Shown: piece by piece, positions 8,825 to 17,321 of the stretch | Layout of the letters: every line of letters starts with the position of its first letter | Numbering within the stretch: the first letter of the stretch is position 1 | DNA from: Serratia ureilytica | GTDB lineage: Bacteria; Pseudomonadota; Gammaproteobacteria; Enterobacterales; Enterobacteriaceae | Assembly: GCF_013375155.1 (NCBI RefSeq) | Contig: NZ_JABXOF010000003.1 | Span: forward strand, 124,001-188,000 | Direction of reading: 5' to 3' | DNA length: 64,000 bases | Program-made: the position numbers and the translations under genes | The notes under the pieces: model-generated | What the model saw: the letters and a program-made list of their open reading frames with translations, nothing else | The model's database searches: none | Told to the model about the DNA's origin: nothing

Positions 8825-10018
8825 ATGCCGTCGCGTTTCGCTACGTTGGGCCGCATACCGCGCGGCGTGTGGGTATTGGGTGGCGTGAGCCTGCTGATGG
8901 ACGTTTCCTCGGAAATGATCCATAGCCTGTTGCCGCTGTTTATGGCGACGACGCTCGGCGCCAGCGTGATTGTCATCGGTCTGATCGAAGGGCTGGCGGA
9001 GGCGACGGCGTTGATCGTCAAGGTGTTCTCCGGCGTGCTCAGCGATTACCTCGGCAAACGTAAAGGGCTGGCGCTGCTGGGCTACGGGTTGGGCGCCATC
9101 AGCAAACCGTTTTTCGCCATCGCGTCGTCGTCCGGCATGGTGATGAGCGCGCGCCTGCTGGATCGCGTGGGCAAAGGCATTCGCGGGGCGCCGCGTGATG
9201 CCCTGGTGGCCGACGTGACGCCGCCGGAAATTCGCGGCGCGGCTTTCGGGCTGCGCCAGTCGCTGGATACCGTCGGCGCCTTTTTAGGGCCGCTGCTGGC
9301 CGTCGGTCTGATGCTGCTGTGGCACAACGATTTTCGCGCCATCTTCTGGGTGGCGGCGATCCCGGCGGCGCTGGCGATTGCGCTGCTGTTTTTCGGCCTG
9401 AAAGAGCCGGCCGCCACGATAACCCACAAGCGCACCAACCCGATCACTCGCGCCAACCTGCGGCTGCTGGGGCGCAGCTATTGGTGGGTGGTGAGCATCG
9501 GCGCGATCTTCACGCTGGCGCGCTTCAGTGAAGCGTTCCTGGTGTTGAAGGCGCAGCAGGGCGGCACGCCGCTGGCGCTGATCCCGCTGGTGATGGTCGC
9601 CATGAATCTGGTCTACGCCTGCTCGGCCTATCCGTTCGGAAAACTGTCCGACCGCATGAGCCATGAAGGATTGCTGAAAGCCGGGTTGCTGGTGCTGATC
9701 GCCGCTGATCTGGTATTGGCGCTGAGCGATCATTGGGGCGGGGTGCTTTTTGGCGTCGCGCTGTGGGGCGTGCACATGGGCATGACCCAGGGGCTACTGG
9801 CGGCGATGGTGGCACATACCGCGCCGGCGCACCTGCGCGGCACCGCGTTCGGCATGTTCAATCTGATCAGCGGCGTGGCGCTGCTGCTGGCGAGTCTCGG
9901 GGCCGGAACCCTGTGGGAGCTGTTCGGTTCCGCCTCCACCTTCTACGCCGGGGCGCTCATCTGCGTGGTGACGCTTATCGGCATGAAGCTGGCGCCGTTC
10001 GGCGAACGGCGGCCGTGA
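8825..10018 (+). CDS. MFS family permease
   Basis: Integral membrane protein of 397 residues with twelve predicted helices. The cytoplasmic loop 2-3 signature is present as GVLSDYLGKRKGLALLGYGLG, followed by ARLLDRVGKGIRGAPRDALVAD, typical of a subgroup of uncharacterised major facilitator transporters; the second half repeats the loop motif as PFGKLSDRMSHEGLL. The ATG follows GAGGA with seven bases between. No operon partner, so substrate and direction remain unknown. It is convergent with the next operon, from which it is separated by a GC-rich hairpin. Confidence 0.85.
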   Translation: MPSRFATLGRIPRGVWVLGGVSLLMDVSSEMIHSLLPLFMATTLGASVIVIGLIEGLAEATALIVKVFSGVLSDYLGKRKGLALLGYGLGAISKPFFAIASSSGMVMSARLLDRVGKGIRGAPRDALVADVTPPEIRGAAFGLRQSLDTVGAFLGPLLAVGLMLLWHNDFRAIFWVAAIPAALAIALLFFGLKEPAATITHKRTNPITRANLRLLGRSYWWVVSIGAIFTLARFSEAFLVLKAQQGGTPLALIPLVMVAMNLVYACSAYPFGKLSDRMSHEGLLKAGLLVLIAADLVLALSDHWGGVLFGVALWGVHMGMTQGLLAAMVAHTAPAHLRGTAFGMFNLISGVALLLASLGAGTLWELFGSASTFYAGALICVVTLIGMKLAPFGERRP

Positions 10019-10020
10019 AA

Positions 10021-10043
10021 GCGGCGGCGCTCAACGCCGCCGC
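10021..10043. terminator. GC-rich hairpin between convergent genes, possible terminator
   Basis: Nine-bp arms GCGGCGGCG / CGCCGCCGC with a CTCAA loop directly after the MFS stop codon. Only a short T-run (GGTTT) follows on the plus strand, so termination strength is doubtful. Confidence 0.5.
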
Positions 10044-10048
10044 GCGGT

Positions 10049-10861
10049 TTACGCCGGATGGGCGTCATTCTCGTTGCCGCCAATCGCCAGGTAATCCGTG
10101 TAGATTTGTGGCGCGCCGGAGAACGACGCCAGTGTTTTCCACTCGTCGTACATGCGTTCGGTGTCCTGATGCTCGGCCACGAACCTGAGCGCTTGCTCGG
10201 TTGAGACATCGAGCTCCGGATGGAACGCGTTGAGCGACGCCAGACTTTCAATGATCAGCATCACCGCGTATTGGTCCAGCCGATTGCCGCTCTGGCCCTT
10301 CAGCAGGTGAAACTTCCAGCCCGGGTAGTCTTCCACGCGGTGGATGTTGTCGGTAATGAACCGTTCAAACCGCTCGGGTGAGACGCCCGCTTTAAGCGCC
10401 AGGTTATGAATGCCGATGACACGCTGAATGCTTTCCTTCCCTGGTTCGCTGCGGTAATTGGGGCCGGGCGGCAATGAACTGCGGCTATTCTCGGCCACCA
10501 GACGGTAACAGGTGTAAAGGGTCGGCAGTTCGGCGAAGGTCGCGAAGGTTTTCCACTCCTCAATCAGCGCGGCGGCCTCCGGACGCTGCCGCCAAAAGGC
10601 GTGCGCCTCGTCGGTCAGCTCGCCGTTGCCGTCGATATAGCGCGCGTAGGTGGCGGCGTCTTTAGCCTGATAAACCATCAGGTACTGATTTTCACGCTCG
10701 CCGCGCAGGCCGCGCAGCAGCGTCCATCGCCAGCCGGGATAGGCCGGGATGGCGACGCCTTTACGGCGAACGAACGCTTCGAAACGATCTGAGGCGACGC
10801 CCCGTTTCAGGTTGATTCCCACGTAGTGCAGGGAGAAAACCGGCGTGGTTGATGCATGCAT
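10049..10861 (-). CDS. Uncharacterised protein with two tandem alpha/beta-barrel-like repeats (paralogue 1)
   Basis: Unknown protein of 270 residues, predicted soluble and cytosolic. It is made of two related halves: the first contains FEAFV...YPGWRWTLLRGLRGER..QYL (about 28-70) and ends in EEWKTFATF; the second contains FERFI...YPGWKFHLLKG..GNRLDQYAV (about 164-205) and ends in DEWKTLASF. The spacing and hydrophobic pattern suggest two dimeric alpha/beta-barrel (ABM/EthD-like) units. It is the last gene of a minus-strand operon, 22 bases after an MFS transporter; a close paralogue lies on the other side of that transporter. The start has GAGGA eight bases upstream. No function is assigned; a role in making or handling the cluster's product is inference. 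Confidence 0.75.
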   Translation of the reverse strand: MHASTTPVFSLHYVGINLKRGVASDRFEAFVRRKGVAIPAYPGWRWTLLRGLRGERENQYLMVYQAKDAATYARYIDGNGELTDEAHAFWRQRPEAAALIEEWKTFATFAELPTLYTCYRLVAENSRSSLPPGPNYRSEPGKESIQRVIGIHNLALKAGVSPERFERFITDNIHRVEDYPGWKFHLLKGQSGNRLDQYAVMLIIESLASLNAFHPELDVSTEQALRFVAEHQDTERMYDEWKTLASFSGAPQIYTDYLAIGGNENDAHPA

Positions 10862-10883
10862 TAAACGATCCTCGCAAGTTAAG

Positions 10884-12056
10884 TTAGTGAGATGTGTTCG
10901 TCACGGCTTTGGCGCTGATGCTGACCAGCAACAGGCACAGCAACGTGCAGCCGAAAGCCAGGGCCAGGCTGGTGTAATTGGCGATAAAACCGATCAGCGC
11001 CGGGCCGGTTAATAAGCCGAGATAGCCGACCAGCGTCACGGCCGGAAACGCCTGGCCGGGCGGCACCTGTTTTTGATTGCCGACGGCGTTGAACAGAATG
11101 GGAACGATGTTGGCGATGCCCAGACCGGCGAGCATCAACCCGCCAAAGGCGGCCGATACCAGAGGGACGGTGACGGTCAACAGCACGCCTGCCGCGGCGC
11201 ACAGGCTGCCGAGCAGCAGAGTGCGGTAGCGCCCGACGGCGCCGATCAGCCTGTCGCCATACAGCCGCCCGCAGGCCACGGCGACGGCGTACAGCGTGAA
11301 CCCGATCCCCGCCTGCGATTTGGCCACGCCGCGCTCGGCATGCAGGAATAATGCCGACCAGTCGAGCATCGCCCCCTCGGTCAGGAACACGAAGAAACAG
11401 AGCAGGGCGATAAACAGGATCTTGCCGTGGGCCAGCGCCCACCGCGCGCCGCCCCGTCGCCGCTCGCCGATGCCGCCGTGCGCCAGTAAATCGCCGGCGA
11501 CGATCAGCAGCAGGATCGCGATGAGGAGGGCGATCAGGCCGATGGCCTGGGTCGGGGCGAGGCCCGCCAGCAGCAACAGACTGACGCCGCCGGCGCCGGC
11601 AATGCCACCAAGGCTGTAGAAGCCATGAAAACCGGACATTTTCGCCTGGCCGCTCTCCCGCTCGACGATTATCGCCTGTGAGTTCATCGCCACATCCATG
11701 ATGCCGTTGACGGCGCCAAATACCCCCAATGCCGCCCCCATCAACAGCGGAGCATCGAGTAACGCCAACAGCGGCAAGTCGATGCACAGCAAGGCGCCAG
11801 CGCCCAGCAACACGGCGCGGCACCCCAGTTTGGCGATCAGATACCCGGCGAAGGGCATGATCGCCATGGAGCCGGCGGCGAGGCAAAACAGCAGCAAACC
11901 GAGCGCGCCGTCATCGATGCCCAATCGCGCTTTCACGAAAGGGATCAACGGCGCCCAGGCGGCCATGCCCAACCCGGCGAGGAAGAAGATCGCTCGGGTG
12001 GCGATTTGCCGGCGATGATTCTCTGCGGCCTCGCCGGTTAGCCAAGGCAGCATCAT
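10884..12056 (-). CDS. MFS transporter within the glycosyltransferase/radical SAM operon
   Basis: Membrane protein of 390 residues with about twelve helices; FFLAGLGMAAWAPLIPFVK in the first helix and AGYLIAKLGCRAVLLGAGAL in loop 2-3 place it with the FucP/YbjJ-like major facilitators. The start is ATG 12056, whose bases overlap the upstream gene's TGA (ATGA), a sign of translational coupling. An export function for the operon's product, or uptake of its substrate, is inferred only from its position between the two double-barrel paralogues. Confidence 0.82.
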   Translation of the reverse strand: MMLPWLTGEAAENHRRQIATRAIFFLAGLGMAAWAPLIPFVKARLGIDDGALGLLLFCLAAGSMAIMPFAGYLIAKLGCRAVLLGAGALLCIDLPLLALLDAPLLMGAALGVFGAVNGIMDVAMNSQAIIVERESGQAKMSGFHGFYSLGGIAGAGGVSLLLLAGLAPTQAIGLIALLIAILLLIVAGDLLAHGGIGERRRGGARWALAHGKILFIALLCFFVFLTEGAMLDWSALFLHAERGVAKSQAGIGFTLYAVAVACGRLYGDRLIGAVGRYRTLLLGSLCAAAGVLLTVTVPLVSAAFGGLMLAGLGIANIVPILFNAVGNQKQVPPGQAFPAVTLVGYLGLLTGPALIGFIANYTSLALAFGCTLLCLLLVSISAKAVTNTSH

Positions 12057-12862
12057 GACGATCGGCTCTGCGCGACGGACAGATAATCGGTATAAATCTG
12101 CGGTGAACCGGAAAATGACGCCAGTTGCTTCCACTCTTCATACATTTGCTTGGTGTCGCGATGCGCTTTGGCGAAGGTTGCCGCTTCGGCGGTGGCGATA
12201 TCGGGCTCCGGATAGAACACGTCCAGCGCCGCCAGGCTGACGATTTCCATCATCACCGCGTACTGGTCGAGCCGATTGCCGCGCTCTCCCTTCAGCAAGT
12301 GAAACTTCCAGCCCGGATAATCCTCAATGCGATGGTGATTTTCGGCGATAAAGCGTTCGAATTGCGCCGGGGTCACGCCTTCGCGCAGCGCCAGATTGTG
12401 GATGCCGATAATGCGCGCCTCGGGCGGTTCGCCCGGCCGTTCCCGGTAGCGCGGGCCGGGCGGCACGTCGCTTTTTCTGTTCTCAGCCAGCAGGCGATAA
12501 TCGCTGAACAGCGTCGGCAGCAGGCTGTAGGTGCCCAGTTTTCGCCACTCGGCGAGGATTTCCTGCGCGGCGGCATGCCGCCGCCAGAATTCGTGCGCGT
12601 GCGCCGTTCGCTGCCCGGTGGCGGTGACGTAACGATCGCGCTGCTCGGCGCTGTCAATCTCGTACAGCATCAGGTATTGCCCGACGCGTTCGCCGCGCAG
12701 GCCGCGCAGCAACGTCCAGCGCCAGCCGGGATAACAGGGGATATGCACGCCTTGTTCGCGCACGAAGGTTTCAAACTGTTGTGGCGTGACGCCGGCTTCG
12801 GTATCGATGCCGATGTAATAAAAGCTGAATACCGGTTTGGGATCGGAGACTGTCGTCGTCAT
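12053..12862 (-). CDS. Uncharacterised protein with two tandem alpha/beta-barrel-like repeats (paralogue 2)
   Basis: Protein of 269 residues, clearly homologous along its whole length to the product of 10049-10861 (shared blocks YPGWRWTLLRGLRGER, PPGPRYRERPGE-like linker, YPGWKFHLLKGERGNRLDQY, LASFSGSPQIYTDYL). It too has two internal repeats. An SD, AGGAG, lies six bases before the ATG, three bases after the radical SAM stop codon, and its own stop overlaps the MFS start. Two diverged copies held in one operon suggest a heteromer or two successive steps rather than recent accidental duplication. Biochemical role unknown; the fold resembles small monooxygenase/EthD-like barrels, but no catalytic signature could be confirmed by eye. 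Confidence 0.75.
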   Translation of the reverse strand: MTTTVSDPKPVFSFYYIGIDTEAGVTPQQFETFVREQGVHIPCYPGWRWTLLRGLRGERVGQYLMLYEIDSAEQRDRYVTATGQRTAHAHEFWRRHAAAQEILAEWRKLGTYSLLPTLFSDYRLLAENRKSDVPPGPRYRERPGEPPEARIIGIHNLALREGVTPAQFERFIAENHHRIEDYPGWKFHLLKGERGNRLDQYAVMMEIVSLAALDVFYPEPDIATAEAATFAKAHRDTKQMYEEWKQLASFSGSPQIYTDYLSVAQSRSS

Positions 12863-12865
12863 CTT

Positions 12866-14314
12866 TCACTCCTGATTGGCGAATGCGGCGGAAAATTGGG
12901 TATTGATAATGGCTTCGACCAGCGTGACGCCGATGGGCGTGAGCGTCACGCACGGGCCATCGACAGTGACCAGCGCTTTATCTACCAGGATTTTCAACGT
13001 GCGGCGGATGACCGGGTTAGCAAACAGGCTGTTGCCGTCAAAGCGCCGTTTAAACACCCGATCGTCCACCGGCAGCAAGGTGGAGAGCGCCATTTTGAAG
13101 GCGTTCACTTCACGCTGGATCGGGGAGAAACCGCGGCTTTCCTCGATGGGCAGGCGGTCTTGGTTGAGCGCCTCCTTGTACTTCTTGTAACCGGTGATGT
13201 TGATGGCTTCGGATCGCGTCGATTTGGAGCTGCCGCCCAAACCGATCGCCACTTCCGGATACTGCTTGTCGAGATCGGTGATGAGCGCTTTCCACTTTTC
13301 CGGCTGTTGATCATTGCGGTGAAAGTACATGGTGGGGTGTTCGGTATAGCCGCCATTCAGGTAGTTCTCGACCAGCTCGCGCATTTGGTACTGTTTGCCC
13401 AGGCCAGGGAAGCGCAGGTTGTTGATGCTGATCAGCCCCTTTTTCTGCCACAGGCTTTCGCGCTCGCCCGAGACGCCGGTGCGATTTTTAATAAACTCAT
13501 CCATGTGCAGCTTGGTGCAGACGACGTGCGACAGATTCAGCTCGAGGGTTTTTTCCATGTCGTATTTCACGTCGTCCACGCTTTGGCCCAGCATGCCGTA
13601 AATGAGGTCCACGCTGACCCAATCAATGCCGAGCGCGCGCGCATGATGAATGGTCTCCACGCACTCTTCGGCCGAGTGCATGCGCCCGCAGGCGGTGATG
13701 ATGTCGTCATTGAAGGATTGGGTGCCGAAACTGATTTTGCTGAAGCCGAGCTCTTTCAGCAGCGCCAGATAGGCTTTGTTCAGGGTGCCGGGCTCCCCTT
13801 CGAAGCGCAGGGTGGCGTTGGTGAAGTTAAAGTGGCTGAAGTAGAAGGCCATCATGCGGCGCAGTTCCGGCTCCGGCAGCAAGGACGGCGTGCCGCCAAA
13901 GACGTTGAATTCACCGATTTCCACTTCGGCCAGGCTGGGCACGCGCGCCAGCCACATTTGCGCCTCCTTGATGTTGAAATCGACCAAATCGCGGAATACC
14001 GCCTGAGAGGCGGGCGCCTTGGGATTGAGGATCACCGTGGGGTACTGACAAAAATGGCAGCGATAGCGGCAGGTCGGGATATAGGCCCAGAGGTGGATTT
14101 TGCCCGCCTGGCGAATGTCAGCCTCCATATCGGCAAAAAACGCGGCCAGCGGGTAGTCGACGAGATCGCCGGGGAACACGTGACAGCCGAACGGATCCTT
14201 ATGGACGTACTCCAGAAAGGCCCGGTTTTCCGGTTGCGCCAGGAACGCGTTCACCCGCGGCGTGGGATAGTTTTCATCGATATCCAGCAATGAGTGCAAG
14301 GCTTCGTCGTTCAT
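12866..14314 (-). CDS. HemN-like radical SAM enzyme
   Basis: Protein of 482 residues in the oxygen-independent coproporphyrinogen oxidase family. The cluster motif CRYRCHFC (CX3CX2C, about 81-88) binds a 4Fe-4S cluster; FGGTPSLL, FEGEPGTL and SFGTQSFND match the HemN SAM-binding and core strands. The C-terminal 100 residues form a HemN_C-like winged segment. Family members include HemN, HemW, HutW/ChuW (heme ring opening) and class C methylases. It is not a housekeeping copy: it sits between a glycosyltransferase (stop/start overlap TGATG) and a double-barrel protein. A role in a tetrapyrrole-related or secondary-metabolite modification is inference. The long N-terminal extension (about 70 residues before the cluster) differs from HemW. 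Confidence 0.82.
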   Translation of the reverse strand: MNDEALHSLLDIDENYPTPRVNAFLAQPENRAFLEYVHKDPFGCHVFPGDLVDYPLAAFFADMEADIRQAGKIHLWAYIPTCRYRCHFCQYPTVILNPKAPASQAVFRDLVDFNIKEAQMWLARVPSLAEVEIGEFNVFGGTPSLLPEPELRRMMAFYFSHFNFTNATLRFEGEPGTLNKAYLALLKELGFSKISFGTQSFNDDIITACGRMHSAEECVETIHHARALGIDWVSVDLIYGMLGQSVDDVKYDMEKTLELNLSHVVCTKLHMDEFIKNRTGVSGERESLWQKKGLISINNLRFPGLGKQYQMRELVENYLNGGYTEHPTMYFHRNDQQPEKWKALITDLDKQYPEVAIGLGGSSKSTRSEAINITGYKKYKEALNQDRLPIEESRGFSPIQREVNAFKMALSTLLPVDDRVFKRRFDGNSLFANPVIRRTLKILVDKALVTVDGPCVTLTPIGVTLVEAIINTQFSAAFANQE

Positions 14315-15591
14315 CAGAAGACCCCCCCGTTGCCGAAATAGTTGTGGGCTTCGCCGGACTCGCGGTCTTCACAGAAGTAATAAACAAAGCGGGTGAAATC
14401 CTCGTCTTTGACCGTATCGAAGCAGGCCGGCAATGCGGGCGGGAAGCCGATATCGTCACCGACGGCGCGCCGCATGGCGGCAAACAGCGCATCGCGAAAT
14501 TCGAGGTAGAGCCGATAGGCGGGGGTTTTGTAGGCATGGATCGGTTTGAAATCGATGATGCGCATCTCGTGTTTCAGCTCATGAATGCGGCGGTAGAGGC
14601 TGTCGGCCAGCGGGCCGGAGAAGAAATCGCGCACTTCGCTGTTTTCCAACAGCAGATACGGATTGAGCAGCACCGGCAGTAAGATATTCTTTGGCGTGTA
14701 GTCCTTGACCGAGTAGTCCCAGGCCAGTTTCGCCTCCGCCGGCGTGGCGTCCGCCAGCGCGGTTTTCTGTCGCTCAACGTCCGGCCGAACGTCCTTCATG
14801 ATAATGATGCCGTCCTTGCCGTAGGCGATGCCGTTGATCACCTCATCGAGAATGGTGTCCACCCGGCGGCTGTTGATCTCAACGTAAGCATGGCGAGCGT
14901 AAACCGGCTTGCCGCCGTAGGCGATGACCTTAATGCCGAAGTCCCAGTCGTCGGACAGGTGTTCGACAAAGCGGCCATGGTTGAGCTGGTAGAAGATTTC
15001 GATGCCGCCTACCGCGTCATACAGGCTGCGCTCCACCCCGAACCCTTTGCCGTCGGGGAAGCCGCCGAACAGGGAGAACGAAAATTCGCGCAGACGCAGC
15101 GTTTTTTGGATCTCGCGGAACAGGTTGGGGCGGTGCTCAAACTCTGCGGGAGGGTAGTAATAGTTGCAGGTGCCCAGGTCGCCTTGTTGCTCGATCATGG
15201 TATTCACCAGCTCGTAAAGCCAAAATGCATCCACGGTGCAATCGGCATCGGCGGAAACGATATAGTGCTTGCGTTTATTTCCCAGCCGGCTGTCGCGGGC
15301 TTTAGAACGCAGCGACGCATAGTCCATGCCGCGTTTTCTGGCCGAGGAGACACCCTGCACCGTTTCGGCGATAACATGAATGGCCATAGCCGGATGCCTT
15401 TCACTAAACGCGTTTATTTTAGCGACGGAATCATCGGTGGAGTTGTTATCAACGACAATCAGTTCGTAAGTGTCGTGGGTGATTAATTCATTCTTGGTGT
15501 GCTGATTGAACAGCGAAAGTAAAACCGCCTCAATACGGTCGCTTTCATTATAAACGGGCAGTACGACAGACACAAAAACAGTATCACGCAT
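14314..15591 (-). CDS. GT2 family glycosyltransferase
   Basis: Protein of 425 residues with a GT-A fold. The N-terminus VSVVLPVYNESDRI and IVVDNNSTDDS (about 8-60) is the nucleotide-sugar site, and VSADADC (about 115) supplies the DXD-type metal motif; a later EHLSDDWDF may hold the acceptor-side base. GT2 enzymes transfer a sugar from an NDP-sugar by inversion. No membrane segment is apparent. SD GGAGG lies about four bases before the ATG, and its stop overlaps the radical SAM start by one base, so the two are coupled. The acceptor is unknown; the operon has no typical polysaccharide polymerase or flippase, which argues against ordinary capsule or O-antigen synthesis. Confidence 0.85.
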   Translation of the reverse strand: MRDTVFVSVVLPVYNESDRIEAVLLSLFNQHTKNELITHDTYELIVVDNNSTDDSVAKINAFSERHPAMAIHVIAETVQGVSSARKRGMDYASLRSKARDSRLGNKRKHYIVSADADCTVDAFWLYELVNTMIEQQGDLGTCNYYYPPAEFEHRPNLFREIQKTLRLREFSFSLFGGFPDGKGFGVERSLYDAVGGIEIFYQLNHGRFVEHLSDDWDFGIKVIAYGGKPVYARHAYVEINSRRVDTILDEVINGIAYGKDGIIIMKDVRPDVERQKTALADATPAEAKLAWDYSVKDYTPKNILLPVLLNPYLLLENSEVRDFFSGPLADSLYRRIHELKHEMRIIDFKPIHAYKTPAYRLYLEFRDALFAAMRRAVGDDIGFPPALPACFDTVKDEDFTRFVYYFCEDRESGEAHNYFGNGGVF

Positions 15592-15667
15592 AGATCCTCC
15601 AAGGGCTAATGAAAGTCCACAGTTAGAAATGGCTTGTCTGAAAATGAAATGTCACGTCATTCGATGA

Positions 15668-17044
15668 TTAGCTGATATTTAAGAACTCCATGACGTTGTT
15701 GGATAAAATCCGCTTGCCCAGCGCGTAATTCTTTTCCGCCACGCGTTTCATCTTCTCCTTGTTATTAATGAACCGGTAGACTTCCTGGATGAATTCGTCG
15801 TTCGGCGGCCCATCCTGTAACTCGGAGATCGGCATGACGGGCGCTTCAAACCCATGCCGGCCGTAGACTTCGTGATAATATTCGTAGCGAGTGGTGATAT
15901 AGCAACGGCGGCAACTGATCGCTTCGCCGATAGGATTGCCATAGCTATCATAATCATACGAGGTGAGAAACGAGACCAGGTCGCAAGAGTGATAGAGGTC
16001 CTCTATGCAAAACGCGTCGTTTTCCGAGCGCATATCGACATGAGGAAGCATGCCGACGAATTTGACATAGGGGAGAACATTCAGTTCCTGCGCCAATTTA
16101 GCGAGTTGCAGATAACATGACGGATTTTCATATTCATTGCCGGCGATCGCCAAATAGGCGCGTCGCGTGTTGTGGTCGCGGATAAATAAATCGTTCAGCC
16201 GGCTGATCAGTATAATATCGCGGTCCAATCTTTTCTGAGGGATGATGCGGGTGGTTCTGGCAATGAGAAGATCATTGTCGCGAATATTCATCTGCTTTCT
16301 GACATTCGTTCTTTCGTGACTGTCCGAGAAGTCATAGGTATTTTTCTTTACCTCGACATGGACATCATGATTGCACCAGGCCTCCAGCTTTTGCTTCAGA
16401 TCGTGATTGAGCGTGACATAGGTAATGTATTTTGAAGGGATAGGTTTGATGGCGTGAGAATAAGGCGGTGGGCCGTATTTGAGCACCTTTTTTTCGCTGT
16501 TCCACATCAGGTCATGATCGCGCCAGATGACGAAACGCGTCAGTCGATAACGTCGGCCATAATCTTCGATCGCCAGATACAGCGCTTTGGTATAGATGAT
16601 GTTTTCCGGCAGCGTGCCGTTTTCCACCACCACATGGCTGATTGCGAGCGCTTCCCATTGGGCGATGAGGCGATCCGCCAGCTGCCGCGCCGTCAACGCG
16701 ATGGTATGCAACAAAGCGGCTTTTTCTTGCTCGTCAATGGGCGTTTTCTGGCCGATCAACGCCGCGTGCGCGTACTCGAGAAAGGCGGGGTGGTAATCTG
16801 GAATCGACGTGATGTCGTCCAGGCGGACCAGCGTAAAGACATCGCGGTAGATGTCATGCTCATGCTGATAGGGTTTATTAAAGTTTCCCTTATCAATCTT
16901 GATGTCGTATCCCAAATCAAGATAAGAGCGAAATCCACAGGCTTGCAGTCGTTTGGCAATCTTCATTGCTTCCACCGTGATCCCCGAGACCGAGACGGCA
17001 TCGAACGAAATGAACATTGCATTCTTCTCTTGCCTTTCGTGCAT
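15668..17044 (-). CDS. GT4-like glycosyltransferase, first gene of the operon
   Basis: Protein of 458 residues. The C-terminal half fits a GT-B retaining glycosyltransferase: RTTRIIPQKRLDRDI (about 265-280) is the phosphate-binding Arg/Lys region, LAIAGNEYENP and VKFVGML follow, and CDLVSFLTSYDYDSYGNPIGEAI corresponds to the EX7E donor loop. The N-terminal SVSGITVEAMKIAKRL resembles the glycine-containing first strand-helix of the fold. The start at 17044 has a strong AGGAGGT seven bases upstream; an internal ATG at residue 10 is possible. A gap of 76 bases separates it from the GT2 gene. GC content is lower here than in the genes downstream, hinting at acquisition from elsewhere. Sugar and acceptor unknown. 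Confidence 0.8.
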   Translation of the reverse strand: MHERQEKNAMFISFDAVSVSGITVEAMKIAKRLQACGFRSYLDLGYDIKIDKGNFNKPYQHEHDIYRDVFTLVRLDDITSIPDYHPAFLEYAHAALIGQKTPIDEQEKAALLHTIALTARQLADRLIAQWEALAISHVVVENGTLPENIIYTKALYLAIEDYGRRYRLTRFVIWRDHDLMWNSEKKVLKYGPPPYSHAIKPIPSKYITYVTLNHDLKQKLEAWCNHDVHVEVKKNTYDFSDSHERTNVRKQMNIRDNDLLIARTTRIIPQKRLDRDIILISRLNDLFIRDHNTRRAYLAIAGNEYENPSCYLQLAKLAQELNVLPYVKFVGMLPHVDMRSENDAFCIEDLYHSCDLVSFLTSYDYDSYGNPIGEAISCRRCYITTRYEYYHEVYGRHGFEAPVMPISELQDGPPNDEFIQEVYRFINNKEKMKRVAEKNYALGKRILSNNVMEFLNIS

Positions 17045-17219
17045 CGCAGTACCTCCTGCTATTATTTGTAGTGCATTGATTTAAATTAACTATTTCTTAA
17101 CAAGTCTCCGGTAACGTTCCCAATTGAGTGGAAAAAGAATCGTTTTGACGCTCTGGAATACACTCAAATCTGACAGAACGGAAGCTTAACCGTTCAAAAA
17201 TGTAAAGATACGTTTATGC

Positions 17220-17239
17220 TTTGTGAGGGCTCTCACAAA
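17220..17239. promoter_or_regulatory. Perfect CRP-type site upstream of the glycosyltransferase operon
   Basis: TTTGTGAGGGCTCTCACAAA holds both perfect CRP half-sites, TGTGA-N6-TCACA, within an eight-bp-arm inverted repeat. It lies about 185 bases upstream of the first operon gene and after the terminator of the preceding gene, so it belongs to the operon's control region. No convincing -35/-10 pair was found at a standard class I or II distance. Confidence 0.6.
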
Positions 17240-17269
17240 TATTCCGGTGCGGGAGGCGTGAAACAAGCA

Positions 17270-17297
17270 GAGGAAAAGAGGGGGGATCAAGCCCCCC
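17270..17297 (-). terminator. Intrinsic terminator after the GGDEF-EAL gene
   Basis: Read on the minus strand, GGGGGG-CTTGAT-CCCCCC is followed by TCTTTTCC. It lies 25 bases after the stop codon at 17322. Confidence 0.75.
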
Positions 17298-17321
17298 GAA
17301 TGTGGGGCATGCGATGCCGAT

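Noticed and set aside
12125-14293. Plus-strand open frame of 722 codons
   Set aside because: It lies exactly opposite the radical SAM and double-barrel genes, has the low-complexity His/Arg/Gln-rich look of antisense in GC-rich DNA, and has no recognisable domain.
12866-14314. Assignment of the radical SAM gene as housekeeping hemN or hemW
   Set aside because: Its neighbours, N-terminal extension and operon structure differ from both; only family membership is supported.
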